From: Haladaptatus sp. QDMS2
GTDB lineage: Archaea; Halobacteriota; Halobacteria; Halobacteriales; Halococcaceae
Length of the DNA: 64,000 nt
Direction of reading: 5' to 3'
NCBI RefSeq assembly: GCF_029338295.1
Contig: NZ_CP119791.1
Coordinates: 62,001-126,000, forward strand
In this document: positions 46,175-55,400 of the stretch, piece after piece
Layout: every line of letters begins with the position of its first letter
How positions within the stretch are numbered: position 1 is the stretch's first letter
The notes under the pieces: generated by a model
What the model was told of the DNA's origin: nothing
Database searches by the model: none
Seen by the model: the letters and a program-made list of their open reading frames with translations, nothing else
Position numbers and translations under genes: made by a program

Positions 46175-46930
46175 TTACGACGACGATCCGTTGGTCGAAT
46201 CCACCACGAACTGGCTGACGGCGTCGAGCACGTCCGCCTGCGAGGCCGCGGCGTCGAAGGCGTCCGGAAACGGCGATTCGCCGTTCAGCGCGTTGAACAT
46301 GGCGGCGTGACGCGCCTCCACGCTGTGAATCGAGAGCGCCGCGCCGAGCAGATCGGGGCTCTGGACGAACGGAGCGGCCCCTCTGTAGGCCGCGACGCCG
46401 GTGTTTTCGAGCACCTGCGCGAGCGCGAAGAAGTCGGCGACGGTTTCGACGCCGAAGTCGTAGGTTCCTTCCGAGGCCGGCGTTCCACCGAGCAGTTCGA
46501 CGGCCTGCGTCAACACGTCGACGTGGGTCGCTTCGTGGTCCGCGACTTCGCCGATGAAGCCGTACACCATCGCGAGGTCCTCGTCGCTCGCGTCCGCGAG
46601 CACGTCTGCGTCTGCTAAGTCCGCCGCCGTGAACTGCTCCAGTGCTTCGCGGTAGAACACATTCTCTACGTGTTCGAGCGAGAGGGCGTAGTTGAGCACG
46701 TCTACGTCGGTGCCGAGAACGTCGTCGAACAGCTGGGTCGGCGTCGTCTCGTCGTCTTCCTGTGCGAGGGCGAAGCCGGTGGCGCCACCGAGGGCCAGCA
46801 ACGTGCCCCCAATCAGCGCCGACCGGCTCATAAAGCGTCGGCGTGAGCTGTTTGACTGGTCCAGTTGTTCCTGTACAGAGCGGGCGATTTGCTCTGCAAT
46901 CTCTTGTGTGGTGGTGTCCGATTCGGGCAT
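46175..46930 (-). CDS. Tat-exported ferritin-like domain protein
   Basis: 251 residues. Twin-arginine signal SRRRFMSRSALIGGTLLALGG at about 29-49. The mature part is a four-helix ferritin-like bundle with metal-ligand candidates Glu/His in SLEHVENVFYREAL, VADHEATHVDVL and HSVEARHAAMF. Similar to exported Dps/ferritin_2-type proteins of halophiles; iron binding is plausible and unproven. Confidence 0.82.
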   Translation of the reverse strand: MPESDTTTQEIAEQIARSVQEQLDQSNSSRRRFMSRSALIGGTLLALGGATGFALAQEDDETTPTQLFDDVLGTDVDVLNYALSLEHVENVFYREALEQFTAADLADADVLADASDEDLAMVYGFIGEVADHEATHVDVLTQAVELLGGTPASEGTYDFGVETVADFFALAQVLENTGVAAYRGAAPFVQSPDLLGAALSIHSVEARHAAMFNALNGESPFPDAFDAAASQADVLDAVSQFVVDSTNGSSS

Positions 46931-47144
46931 GATTGATGTCGGGTACGTTTCGACACTGAGTCACACGCGCAGATACTGGATTGTTATCCGCCGAATCTGC
47001 CAATTTAACTGTCAGCTACATCTGATGGTGCGAAAATCCCCTCTCTCGGCGAATACTGACTTCGTGCCATCGCAGACTGAGTTACTCGCGCGTACGTCTG
47101 GAATCGCGGAACGTAAATTCGGCAGCTGACTCCCGTCACCCGAA

Positions 47145-47333
47145 TTAGAACATATCGCTCGCGTAGTTTGCGAACAGTCCGACCACCACGAACGCGAGTG
47201 CAAGGAAGAGTGTCAGGCGTCCCAACAGCACGAATTCGCCGGTCTCGTAGCTGACGTAGCTCACGAGCCCCAGGAGGGAGAAGAGGCCGAGGCTCAGAAA
47301 CTTCAGTTCGAGGAGGTCACCGACGAGTGTCAT
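47145..47333 (-). CDS. Small two-helix membrane protein
   Basis: 62 residues from MTLVGDLLEL (47333; a Met three codons earlier is possible). Two hydrophobic helices (residues 11-28 and 36-55) with a short loop SYETGE. Lies just downstream of serS on the same strand. No known family recognised. Confidence 0.6.
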   Translation of the reverse strand: MTLVGDLLELKFLSLGLFSLLGLVSYVSYETGEFVLLGRLTLFLALAFVVVGLFANYASDMF

Positions 47334-47375
47334 CGTCGACACTCACGGACCGACCAGCAAAGAAGTCAGGGGGCG

Positions 47376-48737
47376 TTACTCGCGCTTGCCCGCGCCGAGT
47401 GCCGACTCACCGACCGGTTCGTGGCCCTCGATTTGCTCCTGGCCGCCCATGTACGGACGGAGGGCTTCGGGGACGGTGACGGTGCCGTCTGGGTTCTGGT
47501 AGTATTCGAGGATGGCGACCAGTACGCGCGGGAGGGCGAGGCCGGAGGCGTTCAGCGTGTGGAGGTATTCAGCAGAGCCGTGGCGCTCTGGCCGGTAGCG
47601 CAGGCCGGCGCGGCGGGCCTGGAAGTCCTCGAAGTTGGAGGCCGATGAGACTTCGAGCCAGCGGCCACCTTCGTCGGGGCCGGCTTCCATGTCGTCGCCG
47701 GGGGCCCAGACTTCGATGTCGTAGGTCTTCGCGGAGGCGAAGGTGAGGTCGCCGGTACACAGCGAGAGGATACGGTAGGGCAGTTCGAGGCGCTTTAGCA
47801 CCTCTTCAGCCTCGTCGAGCAGGCTTTCTAAGCGGTCGTAGCTCTCTTCGGGCCGGACGAAGTTCACGAGTTCGACCTTGTTGAACTGGTGGACGCGGAC
47901 GATGCCGCGGGTTTCCGTGCCGTGTTCGCCCGCCTCACGCCGGAAGTTCGGCGTAACGGCCTGATGCTTGAGCGGGAGGTCCTCGTCTAAGAGAATCTCG
48001 TCGCGGTACATGTTCGTGACTGGCACCTCTGCGGTTGGACAGAGCCAGAGGTCTTCGCTTTCGAGTTTGTACATGTCCTCCTCGAACTTCGGGAGCTGGG
48101 ACGTGCCGACCATTGCGTCCGTGTTGACCGGAATCGGTGGCTGGACGTCGACGTAGCCCTGCTCGCGGTGGATGTCGAGCATGAACTGGATGAGGGCGTG
48201 TTCTAAGCGTGCGCCGTCGCCTTTGAGGAAGAAAAAGCCGGAGCCAGCGACCTTCGCGCCGCGGGCCTCGTCGATGATTTCTAACTCCTCGCCGAGTTCG
48301 TAGTGTGGCTTCACCGAGGCGGGCAGGATGCGCCGGTCGTCGAAGCCCCAGCGGCGCTCTTCGACGTTGTCGGATTCGTCTGCGCCGACGGGGACGCTCT
48401 CGTGGGGGACGTTCGGGAACTCGAGCAGTTCCTGTTCGAGCTGGGCTTCGAGTTCGTCGGCCTTCGACTCGATGCTCTCTAACTGCTCTTTGAGCTGGCT
48501 GGAGCGGTCGATGCACTCCTGGGCGGCCTTCTCTTGGCCCTCGCGTTTGAGCTGCCCAATCTGGCTGGACACCTCGTTGCGTTCGTGTCGCAGGTCGTCG
48601 CCGCGGCTCTTCAGGTCACGCCACTGCTCGTCTATGTCGAGCACGTAGTCGAGGTCCACGTCCCCGGCCATGCCACGGGCCTCCAGGGCGGTTTCGACCT
48701 CCTTTGCGTGCTCGCGAAGGTATCGCCTCCCAAGCAT
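47376..48737 (-). CDS. serS: Seryl-tRNA synthetase
   Basis: 453 residues from MLGRRYLREH. N-terminal tRNA-binding coiled coil (residues 30-110), class II motifs 1-3 (motif 2 FRREAGEHGTETRGIVRVHQF, motif 3 ASGLALPRVLVAILE). This is the bacterial/eukaryal-type SerRS, not the rare methanogen type. The start six codons after an upstream Met gives the conserved beginning. Confidence 0.95.
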   Translation of the reverse strand: MLGRRYLREHAKEVETALEARGMAGDVDLDYVLDIDEQWRDLKSRGDDLRHERNEVSSQIGQLKREGQEKAAQECIDRSSQLKEQLESIESKADELEAQLEQELLEFPNVPHESVPVGADESDNVEERRWGFDDRRILPASVKPHYELGEELEIIDEARGAKVAGSGFFFLKGDGARLEHALIQFMLDIHREQGYVDVQPPIPVNTDAMVGTSQLPKFEEDMYKLESEDLWLCPTAEVPVTNMYRDEILLDEDLPLKHQAVTPNFRREAGEHGTETRGIVRVHQFNKVELVNFVRPEESYDRLESLLDEAEEVLKRLELPYRILSLCTGDLTFASAKTYDIEVWAPGDDMEAGPDEGGRWLEVSSASNFEDFQARRAGLRYRPERHGSAEYLHTLNASGLALPRVLVAILEYYQNPDGTVTVPEALRPYMGGQEQIEGHEPVGESALGAGKRE

Positions 48738-48823
48738 TCTTGCGCGAGGCTTCACGACGCCGGGGCAAAACCGTGTCGCTTGTCGCCCCGAGAGCTTTTT
48801 CCTACCCAGCGCGTGGGTGGCGT

Positions 48824-49741
48824 ATGGGAATCGGAGACGTTTACGAAGTCACGACCGGTGACTGTTCTGACCTCTACTACGTCGATACTGGAATGTACGA
48901 CGTTCCACAGTACGGCGCTGTGTACATCTTAGACGCAGACCGTCCGGCAATCGTCGATACCGGCATCGGGACGCGCTACGAGAACATCCTCGACGCACTG
49001 GACGAGTTGGACATCGCCCGCGAAGACGTCGAATACATCCTGCCGACGCACATCCACTTGGACCACGCCGGGGGTGCGGGCTATCTGGCCGAGGAACTGC
49101 CGAACGCTACCGTCGGCGTCCACGAAATCGGCGCACCACACCTCGTGGACCCGACCCGTCTCGTCGAGGGAACCAAACAGGCCGTCGGCGACGCCTGGGA
49201 GTTCTACGCAGAGCCGAAGCCCGTCCCCGAAGACCGCATTCGCGAACTGACAGATAGCGACGTGATTGACCTCGGGAACCACACGATCGGCGTCCACCAC
49301 GCGCCTGGTCACGCACCCCACCAGGTAATCTTCCACGACCCGCGCAACGACGCCGTGTTCACGGCGGACGCCGCAGGCATCTACCACCAGGACGCAGACC
49401 GCGTGCTCATCACGTCGCCACCGCCGAACTTCGACTTAGAGCAGTGTATCGCCGACGTGAAACTCATCGACGCGCTCCAGCCCTCGACGCTGCTCTACGC
49501 CCACTACGGGCCAGCGGAGGCTGACACCCGCCTCGAAGACTACGCAAAACTGCTCAACGAGTGGGTCGAACAAATCGCCCTCGCGAAGGACGAACTCGGC
49601 GACGACGAGGCGGTCATCGCCCACTTCCTCGACGCGACCGACTTGGACGAACTCTGGGGCGAGCGCAAGGCGAGAGACGAGGTTTCGATGAACGTAAACG
49701 GCGTGTTGCTGGCCCTCTCGCGGCGAGAATCGGCAAAATAA
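48824..49741 (+). CDS. Metallo-beta-lactamase-fold hydrolase
   Basis: 305 residues from MGIGDVYEVT. The HxHxDH metal motif is THIHLDH; further ligands in GHAPHQVIF, FTADAAG and YAHYGP. Probable hydrolase of a small molecule or thioester. It is 37 bases upstream of an acyl-CoA synthetase on the same strand, so an acyl substrate is possible. Confidence 0.88.
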   Translation: MGIGDVYEVTTGDCSDLYYVDTGMYDVPQYGAVYILDADRPAIVDTGIGTRYENILDALDELDIAREDVEYILPTHIHLDHAGGAGYLAEELPNATVGVHEIGAPHLVDPTRLVEGTKQAVGDAWEFYAEPKPVPEDRIRELTDSDVIDLGNHTIGVHHAPGHAPHQVIFHDPRNDAVFTADAAGIYHQDADRVLITSPPPNFDLEQCIADVKLIDALQPSTLLYAHYGPAEADTRLEDYAKLLNEWVEQIALAKDELGDDEAVIAHFLDATDLDELWGERKARDEVSMNVNGVLLALSRRESAK

Positions 49742-49778
49742 GCGCGAAAGTTTTCTTCGGTGCGCGCCTTTTTGGGCC

Positions 49779-51713
49779 ATGGACTGGCGGTCGGTCGAAC
49801 GTGAGTATTCAGACGAGGTTATCGGTGAGACGACGCTCCCCGTGCTGTTCGAGGAGAGTGCGACCCAGAACGCAGACCGGCCCGCACAACTGTTCAAAGG
49901 CGCGACAGCAGACAGTTCGCTGTTCGACACGGTGATAGCGGACGCCCCTACCGGCGAGTACGGGTCGCTCACCTATCGCCAGCTGCAGACAATCGTCCAC
50001 CACCTCGCCGCCGGATTTTACGACCTCGGAGTTCGGAAGGGCGACCGCGTCGGCATCTTCGCCCACACCCGGATGGAGTGGGCCCAGTGCGATTTCGCCA
50101 TTCTCGCGGTCGGCGGCGTCGTCACCACCATCTACCCTGACTCGACTCCCCGCCAGTTGACCTACCTGCTCGAGGATTCGGGTGCGACGGGCGTCGTGGT
50201 GGAAAACGCCGCCCTGCTCGAAGCGGTCCTCGAAACCGAGGCTGCCCTCGACTTTATCGTCGTCATGGACCGGTTCTCGGGGTACAGCCACCGTGACGAT
50301 ATCCTGTCGCTCGCCGACCTCCACGAGCGCGGAGCCCAGACCTACGACCCGGCGGCGTACCAGTCGTGGCTCGACGCCGGGTCGCTTTCCGACCTCGCGA
50401 GCATCGTCTACACCTCCGGGACGACTGGGACGCCGAAAGGTGTCCCGCTCACCCACGGCAACTTCCGGGCGAACATCAATCAGGTCAGACGCCGGTTCGG
50501 CCCCCGCCCGGACAAGGGCGATCTGCCGGCCATCTCGGCTGACTCTCGCTCCCTCTCGTTCCTGCCACTCGCCCACGTCTTCGAGCGCCTCGGCGGTCAC
50601 TTCTTCATGTTCGCCTCGGGCGTCGCCGTCGCCTACGCGGAGAGTACCGAAACGCTGCGCGAGGATTTCGGGCTGGTTCGACCGACCGTCGCCACGAGCG
50701 TCCCGCGGATCTACGAACGCTTCTACGATGCCGTCTGGTCGCAGGCCGCAGAATCGGCCGTGCGCCTCCGTATCTTCGAGTGGGCGAGCGACGTGGCCCG
50801 TCGATGGGCGACGACCGCCGACCCCGACCTCTCGTTGCGCTTGAGCCACGCGCTCGCAGACCGCCTCGTCTACCGCCGGGTACGCGCCGGCCTCGGCGGG
50901 GACGTCGAAATTCTCATCTCCGGCGGCGGCAGTCTCTCGACGGACCTCGCAGAACTGTTCTTCGGCATGGGACTTCCCATCTACGAGGGCTACGGCCTCA
51001 CGGAGACGGCACCCGTCCTGTCCACGAACCTCGTCGAAAACCCGCAGTTTGGCACCCTGGGACTCCCCGTCACCGACGTCGAGGTGCGTATCGACACCGC
51101 AATCGACGCAGACGGCCTCGTTCCGGAGTCCGGCGGCGAACTCGGCGAACTCCTCGTGACGGGGCCGAACGTGTTCGACGGCTACTGGAATCGCCCCGAG
51201 GAGTCCGCACAGGTGTTCACCGACGACGGCTGGTTCCGCACCGGCGACATCGTCGAACGACGGCCCGACGACTACCTGGTCTTCCGTGGCCGGGTGAAGG
51301 AACTGCTCGTCCTCTCGACGGGCAAGAACGTCTCGCCCGGCCCCATCGAGGACGCCTTCGCGACCAGTTCGCGGGTCGAACAGGCGATGGTGCTCGGCGA
51401 CGACGAGAAGTTCGTCTCCGCGCTCATCGTCCCGAACATGGCGGTACTCCGCGAGTGGGCCACAGACGAGGGTATCGCGCTCCCGGCCGACCCGTGGGAG
51501 GCGTGTGCTGACCCGCGCGTCGTAGCCTGGATTCAACGAGACGTAGAACGCGTCAACCGGTCGCTCGAAGCCTACGAGCAGATAAAGCGGTTCACCCTCG
51601 TCCCAGAGGCGTTCACCGAGGCCAACGATTTGCTCACGCCGACGCTGAAACTAAAACGTCGCAATATCGTGACGCGTCACGCGGACAGTGTTGCGGCCAT
51701 GTATGCCGATTAA
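49779..51713 (+). CDS. Long-chain acyl-CoA synthetase (AMP-forming)
   Basis: 644 residues. AMP-binding core YTSGTTGTPKGVPLTHGN, then GYGLTETAPV, GWFRTGDIVERRPDDYLVFRGR and a C-terminal catalytic Lys region near LTPTLKLKRRNI. Activates fatty acids to CoA thioesters via acyl-AMP. Resembles the bacterial-type long-chain enzymes with a large N-terminal domain. Confidence 0.92.
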   Translation: MDWRSVEREYSDEVIGETTLPVLFEESATQNADRPAQLFKGATADSSLFDTVIADAPTGEYGSLTYRQLQTIVHHLAAGFYDLGVRKGDRVGIFAHTRMEWAQCDFAILAVGGVVTTIYPDSTPRQLTYLLEDSGATGVVVENAALLEAVLETEAALDFIVVMDRFSGYSHRDDILSLADLHERGAQTYDPAAYQSWLDAGSLSDLASIVYTSGTTGTPKGVPLTHGNFRANINQVRRRFGPRPDKGDLPAISADSRSLSFLPLAHVFERLGGHFFMFASGVAVAYAESTETLREDFGLVRPTVATSVPRIYERFYDAVWSQAAESAVRLRIFEWASDVARRWATTADPDLSLRLSHALADRLVYRRVRAGLGGDVEILISGGGSLSTDLAELFFGMGLPIYEGYGLTETAPVLSTNLVENPQFGTLGLPVTDVEVRIDTAIDADGLVPESGGELGELLVTGPNVFDGYWNRPEESAQVFTDDGWFRTGDIVERRPDDYLVFRGRVKELLVLSTGKNVSPGPIEDAFATSSRVEQAMVLGDDEKFVSALIVPNMAVLREWATDEGIALPADPWEACADPRVVAWIQRDVERVNRSLEAYEQIKRFTLVPEAFTEANDLLTPTLKLKRRNIVTRHADSVAAMYAD

Positions 51714-51733
51714 TGTCGAATTGAAAAGGTGCG

Positions 51734-51739
51734 TTTATC
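51734..51739 (+). promoter_or_regulatory. TATA-like box TTTATC with an 11-codon upstream ORF
   Basis: Spacing places transcription start near 51762-51765, where an ATG (51765) opens an 11-residue frame ending TGA at 51798-51800. That frame overlaps the GTG start of the antiporter at 51779 in another frame. Confidence 0.4.
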
Positions 51740-51778
51740 AGTCGCCCGTCCGTTACCGCGACTAATGGAGGCGAAACT

Positions 51779-53641
51779 GTGGCAGAAGGCGGCTCACTGA
51801 TTCCACTCGTCGCTGCTATCATCGGGATTGGCGTCGGAGCGCAGGTGCTCGCAGACCGCTTTCGGGTACCCAGTATCATCTTCCTCATCGCCTCCGGTAT
51901 CATCCTCGGGCCGGAAGGACTGAACTTCGTCACGCGAGAATCGTTCGGTGGCGGGCTCTCGACTATCGTTGGCCTCTCCGTGGCCATCATCGTCTTCGAG
52001 GGCGCATTCCACCTGCGAATCAACAATCTGCGAGAAGCCCCTGCGGCAACGATTCGCTTGGTGACCATTGGGGCGATTATCGCCCTCGCGGGGACGGCGG
52101 CCGTCGTCCACTTCGCCCTCGGGGTGTCGTGGACGGTTGCCGCGCTCATCGGTGCGTTGCTCGTCGCGACGGGACCGACGGTCATCGCTCCCATCCTCGT
52201 GGTCGTTCCCGTACGCGACCGCGTGGCGACGGCGCTCGAAACCGAGGGCATCGTAAACGACGTGACGGCGGCCATCCTCGCGGTCGTCGTCTTCGAAATC
52301 ATCCTCGTCGGCGACGCCACGCCCTTCGAGTTCATCCAGTTGTTCGTCGAACGACTCGGCGTCGGCATGGTCATCGGCGCGGCCGTCGCGGGCGTGCTTT
52401 GGTACCTGCTTCGGTACGTGGACCTCTCGCCCGCGAACGCCCCGCAGAACGCCCGCTTGCTGACGCTTGCGGGGGCGCTCGTGGCGTTCGCCGCGGCGGA
52501 CGCCGTCCGCACCGAGGCCGGCATTGCGGCGGTAGCGACGGCAGGCATCCTGCTCGGCAACACGGACATCCCGTACGAAGAGCAGATCTCCGAGTTCAAA
52601 GGCGACATCACGCTGCTCGTCCTCTCGTTCGTGTTCATCGCGCTCGCGGCGTTGCTCGATTTCGAGACACTGCTCGGCCTCGGCGTTGCGGGGCTCGTCG
52701 TCGTGGTCGCGGTCGCGCTCGTCATTCGGCCGCTACTCGTGTTCATCTCGGCGGCGGGCGACCGCTTCACTCGCGGTGAAAAGCTGTTCATGAGTTTCGT
52801 CGGACCACGCGGGATTATCCCCGCATCCGTGGCGACGCTGTTCGCCGTCGAACTGCAGGCGGCCGGGTTCGACGAGGCGGCGACGGTCCTCGTCGGCACG
52901 GTGTTCCTCGTCATCCTCACCACCGTCGTCTTCGAGGGTGGCTTCGCTCGGTACATTGCAGAATATCTGGACGTGATACCAATGCGCGTAATTATCGTCG
53001 GCGGCGGAAAGGTGGGCCGTGCGCTCGCCGAACGCCTGGTCGACCGTGGCGAGAACGTAGTGATTATCGAACAAGACACCTCGGTCCTGCAGATTGCCCG
53101 CGACGCGGGATACACCGTCCACAACGGCGACGGGACGGACACGGACGTGTTGCGCGCTGCAGGTGCGGACAACGCGAAAATCATCGTCGCGGCCACTGGG
53201 GACGACGACGTGAACCTGCTTGTCTCGCAACTGGCGAGTTCGAAGTTCGACATCGACCGCATCATGGCCCGGGCGAACAACCCGGACAACGTCGATGCGT
53301 TCGAGGAACTCGGGGTTCGGACCATCTCGTCTGCGCTCGCGACGGCCTACGCGCTCGACAACCTCATCGAGCGTCCCGCGCTCTCGAACTGGATGACCGA
53401 AATCGGCCGCTCGGGCGACGTCCAGGAGACGGAGGTCACGGCTGACGACCTGGTCGGCAAGACCATCGGTGAAATCGACACCGAACTCCCCGATGGCGTG
53501 CTCATCGCGCTGGTCAGCCGCGACGGCAAAAACCAGATGCCAGACGAGGACTTCACCCTCCAGAACGGCGACCACGTTACGCTGCTCGGGCGCAAGGAGT
53601 CGGTTCGCACTGCGCTCAAGACGTTCAACCCGCGCGAATGA
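51779..53641 (+). CDS. CPA1-type cation/proton antiporter with TrkA-N and TrkA-C (RCK) domains
   Basis: 620 residues, GTG start. Twelve or so membrane helices (1-400) with GPTVIAPIL and ETEGIVNDVTAAI holding the Asp/Asn pair used for ion exchange in NhaP-type transporters. A cytosolic Rossmann domain (VIIVGGGKVGRALAERL, about 403-520) that binds NAD(H) or nucleotide and a TrkA-C domain follow. Exports Na+ or K+ under nucleotide or redox control. Confidence 0.92.
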   Translation: MAEGGSLIPLVAAIIGIGVGAQVLADRFRVPSIIFLIASGIILGPEGLNFVTRESFGGGLSTIVGLSVAIIVFEGAFHLRINNLREAPAATIRLVTIGAIIALAGTAAVVHFALGVSWTVAALIGALLVATGPTVIAPILVVVPVRDRVATALETEGIVNDVTAAILAVVVFEIILVGDATPFEFIQLFVERLGVGMVIGAAVAGVLWYLLRYVDLSPANAPQNARLLTLAGALVAFAAADAVRTEAGIAAVATAGILLGNTDIPYEEQISEFKGDITLLVLSFVFIALAALLDFETLLGLGVAGLVVVVAVALVIRPLLVFISAAGDRFTRGEKLFMSFVGPRGIIPASVATLFAVELQAAGFDEAATVLVGTVFLVILTTVVFEGGFARYIAEYLDVIPMRVIIVGGGKVGRALAERLVDRGENVVIIEQDTSVLQIARDAGYTVHNGDGTDTDVLRAAGADNAKIIVAATGDDDVNLLVSQLASSKFDIDRIMARANNPDNVDAFEELGVRTISSALATAYALDNLIERPALSNWMTEIGRSGDVQETEVTADDLVGKTIGEIDTELPDGVLIALVSRDGKNQMPDEDFTLQNGDHVTLLGRKESVRTALKTFNPRE

Positions 53642-53714
53642 CATGAACTGCATGTGCGTCGCTGCACGTTTATAATAAATTTTTATTAGCGTGGGGCCGT
53701 CTGTTTGGCCGAGA

Positions 53715-55400
53715 ATGATACACACGAAAGGTCCCCTCTTGACCGTCGATGTCGGGTCGCGCGAGTTCGAGACCACGAACGTAGACGCGATTCTCGAAGC
53801 CTACGTCGGCGGTCGCGGCGTCGGCACGAAACTCGCCCACGACCGCATTCCATTCGATGCAGACCCGCTCAGCCCAGAAAACAGCCTCATCTTCGCTACC
53901 GGCCCACTCCAGACCTCCCAGATGAGCTTCACCGGTCGGATGAGCTGTACTGGACTCTCGCCGCTCACGAACGGCCTGCTCTCGTCTAACGCCGGCGGCT
54001 TCATGTCCCGACCGTTCGCCGATACGGGGTACAGCGCAGTCCAGTTCACGGGCGCGAGCGACGAACTGCTCGCCGTCCACGTCCGCGACGACGGCGTCAC
54101 CTTCGAGGAAGTACCCGACCTCGCGGGAGCGAAACTCGACGAGGTTACGGCGTGGTTAGACGAGGCCCACGACCTCGGGCCGGAACACGCCGCCGCAATT
54201 GGACCGGCAGGCGAGAACGGCGTCCGCTTCGCCTCCATCATGACCTCGGAGAACCGGGCGTTCGGCCGTGGTGGCCTCGGCGCGGTGTTCGGTGCGAAGA
54301 ACGTCAAAGTCATCACCTTCGACGGTGACTCGCGCCCCGACATCGAGTTGGACGTCGACATCACCGCGGAGATTCACCAGAAGGCCGCCAACGCTGACAG
54401 TCCAATGAAGTCGGCGGGAACCACGTCGGTCACGAACTACGCCAACTCGGTCGGGGCGCTCCCGACGAAGTACTTCGAGGAGACTTCCTACGAACACGCG
54501 CACAAAATCGGCGGGTCGGCCGTCGCAGAGAAGAAGTACAAAAAGGGCACCTGTTCTGCGTGTGCCTTCGCGTGCAAACTTCCCACGCGCGACGAGGAAA
54601 GCGGCCTCGAAACCGAGGGGCCGGAGTACGAGACGGTGATGGCGTTCGGGTCGAACGCGCTCGTGGACGACGTGGTGAACGTGATGAAGTCGAACGACCT
54701 CTGTAACAAACTCGGGATGGACACCATCTCGTGTGGCGACGCCGTCTCCGCCTACCTCGCCGCCCACGACGAGTTCGGCAACGTCGACCTCATCCACGAA
54801 CTCGTCGAGAAAATCGCCTACCGCGAGGATGAAGGCGACATGCTGGCGGAAGGCATCGCCCGATTCCACGAGGAACTCGGCGTCGAAAACTGGACCATGA
54901 AAGGCATGGAGTTCTCGGCCCACGACGGGCGCACCCTGAACGGCCAGGGCCTCTCGTTCGCGACGGCGAACCGCGGGGCAGACCACATGTACGCCGAAAT
55001 GTACAACCTCGAATACCCGCTCGTTGCGCCGCCACAGGCGCTCGACCCGGACGGCCTCGACGGCAAACCAGCGGTGCTCGTCGAACACGAGAACCTGAAC
55101 GCGCTCAAAGACGCGGGCGTCCTCTGTAAGTTCGGATCGTCGTTCATGAAGGAAGAACGCTACGAGAAACTGTTCGACGCGAGTTACGCTGCCCTCCTCG
55201 AAGTGGGCGACCGCATCGTCACGCTCGAACGCCACTTCAACAACAAGCGCGGCTTCGACCGGGCTGACGACGACGCGCTGCCCTACGAACTGGACGGGTT
55301 CGACGAGGCACTCTCCGAGTACTACGAACTCCGAGGTTGGTCGGACGACGGCGTCGTGCCCGACGCGAATGTGGGAGACACGCCTGCTGCGGCCGATTAG
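53715..55400 (+). CDS. Aldehyde:ferredoxin oxidoreductase family protein (tungsten/molybdopterin)
   Basis: 561 residues from MIHTKGPLL (53715); an in-frame earlier start at 53691 is less likely. [4Fe-4S] ligands C280, C283, C287 (CSACAFAC) and the later Cys in DLCNKLGMDTIS. YVGGRGVGTK near the start and EGPEYETVMAFGSN fit the family. Oxidises an aldehyde, passing electrons to ferredoxin. A TTTTTATT stretch is about 30 bases upstream. Its stop overlaps the convergent BtrH-like gene by four bases. Confidence 0.9.
   Translation: MIHTKGPLLTVDVGSREFETTNVDAILEAYVGGRGVGTKLAHDRIPFDADPLSPENSLIFATGPLQTSQMSFTGRMSCTGLSPLTNGLLSSNAGGFMSRPFADTGYSAVQFTGASDELLAVHVRDDGVTFEEVPDLAGAKLDEVTAWLDEAHDLGPEHAAAIGPAGENGVRFASIMTSENRAFGRGGLGAVFGAKNVKVITFDGDSRPDIELDVDITAEIHQKAANADSPMKSAGTTSVTNYANSVGALPTKYFEETSYEHAHKIGGSAVAEKKYKKGTCSACAFACKLPTRDEESGLETEGPEYETVMAFGSNALVDDVVNVMKSNDLCNKLGMDTISCGDAVSAYLAAHDEFGNVDLIHELVEKIAYREDEGDMLAEGIARFHEELGVENWTMKGMEFSAHDGRTLNGQGLSFATANRGADHMYAEMYNLEYPLVAPPQALDPDGLDGKPAVLVEHENLNALKDAGVLCKFGSSFMKEERYEKLFDASYAALLEVGDRIVTLERHFNNKRGFDRADDDALPYELDGFDEALSEYYELRGWSDDGVVPDANVGDTPAAAD

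Noticed and set aside
49809-51536. 575-codon antisense frame over the acyl-CoA synthetase
   Set aside because: Composition is that of a reverse-complement reading of a high-G+C gene; no start context.
51634-53325. 563-codon antisense frame, Ser/Thr/Arg-rich
   Set aside because: Mirror of the antiporter gene, which has well-defined transporter and TrkA motifs.
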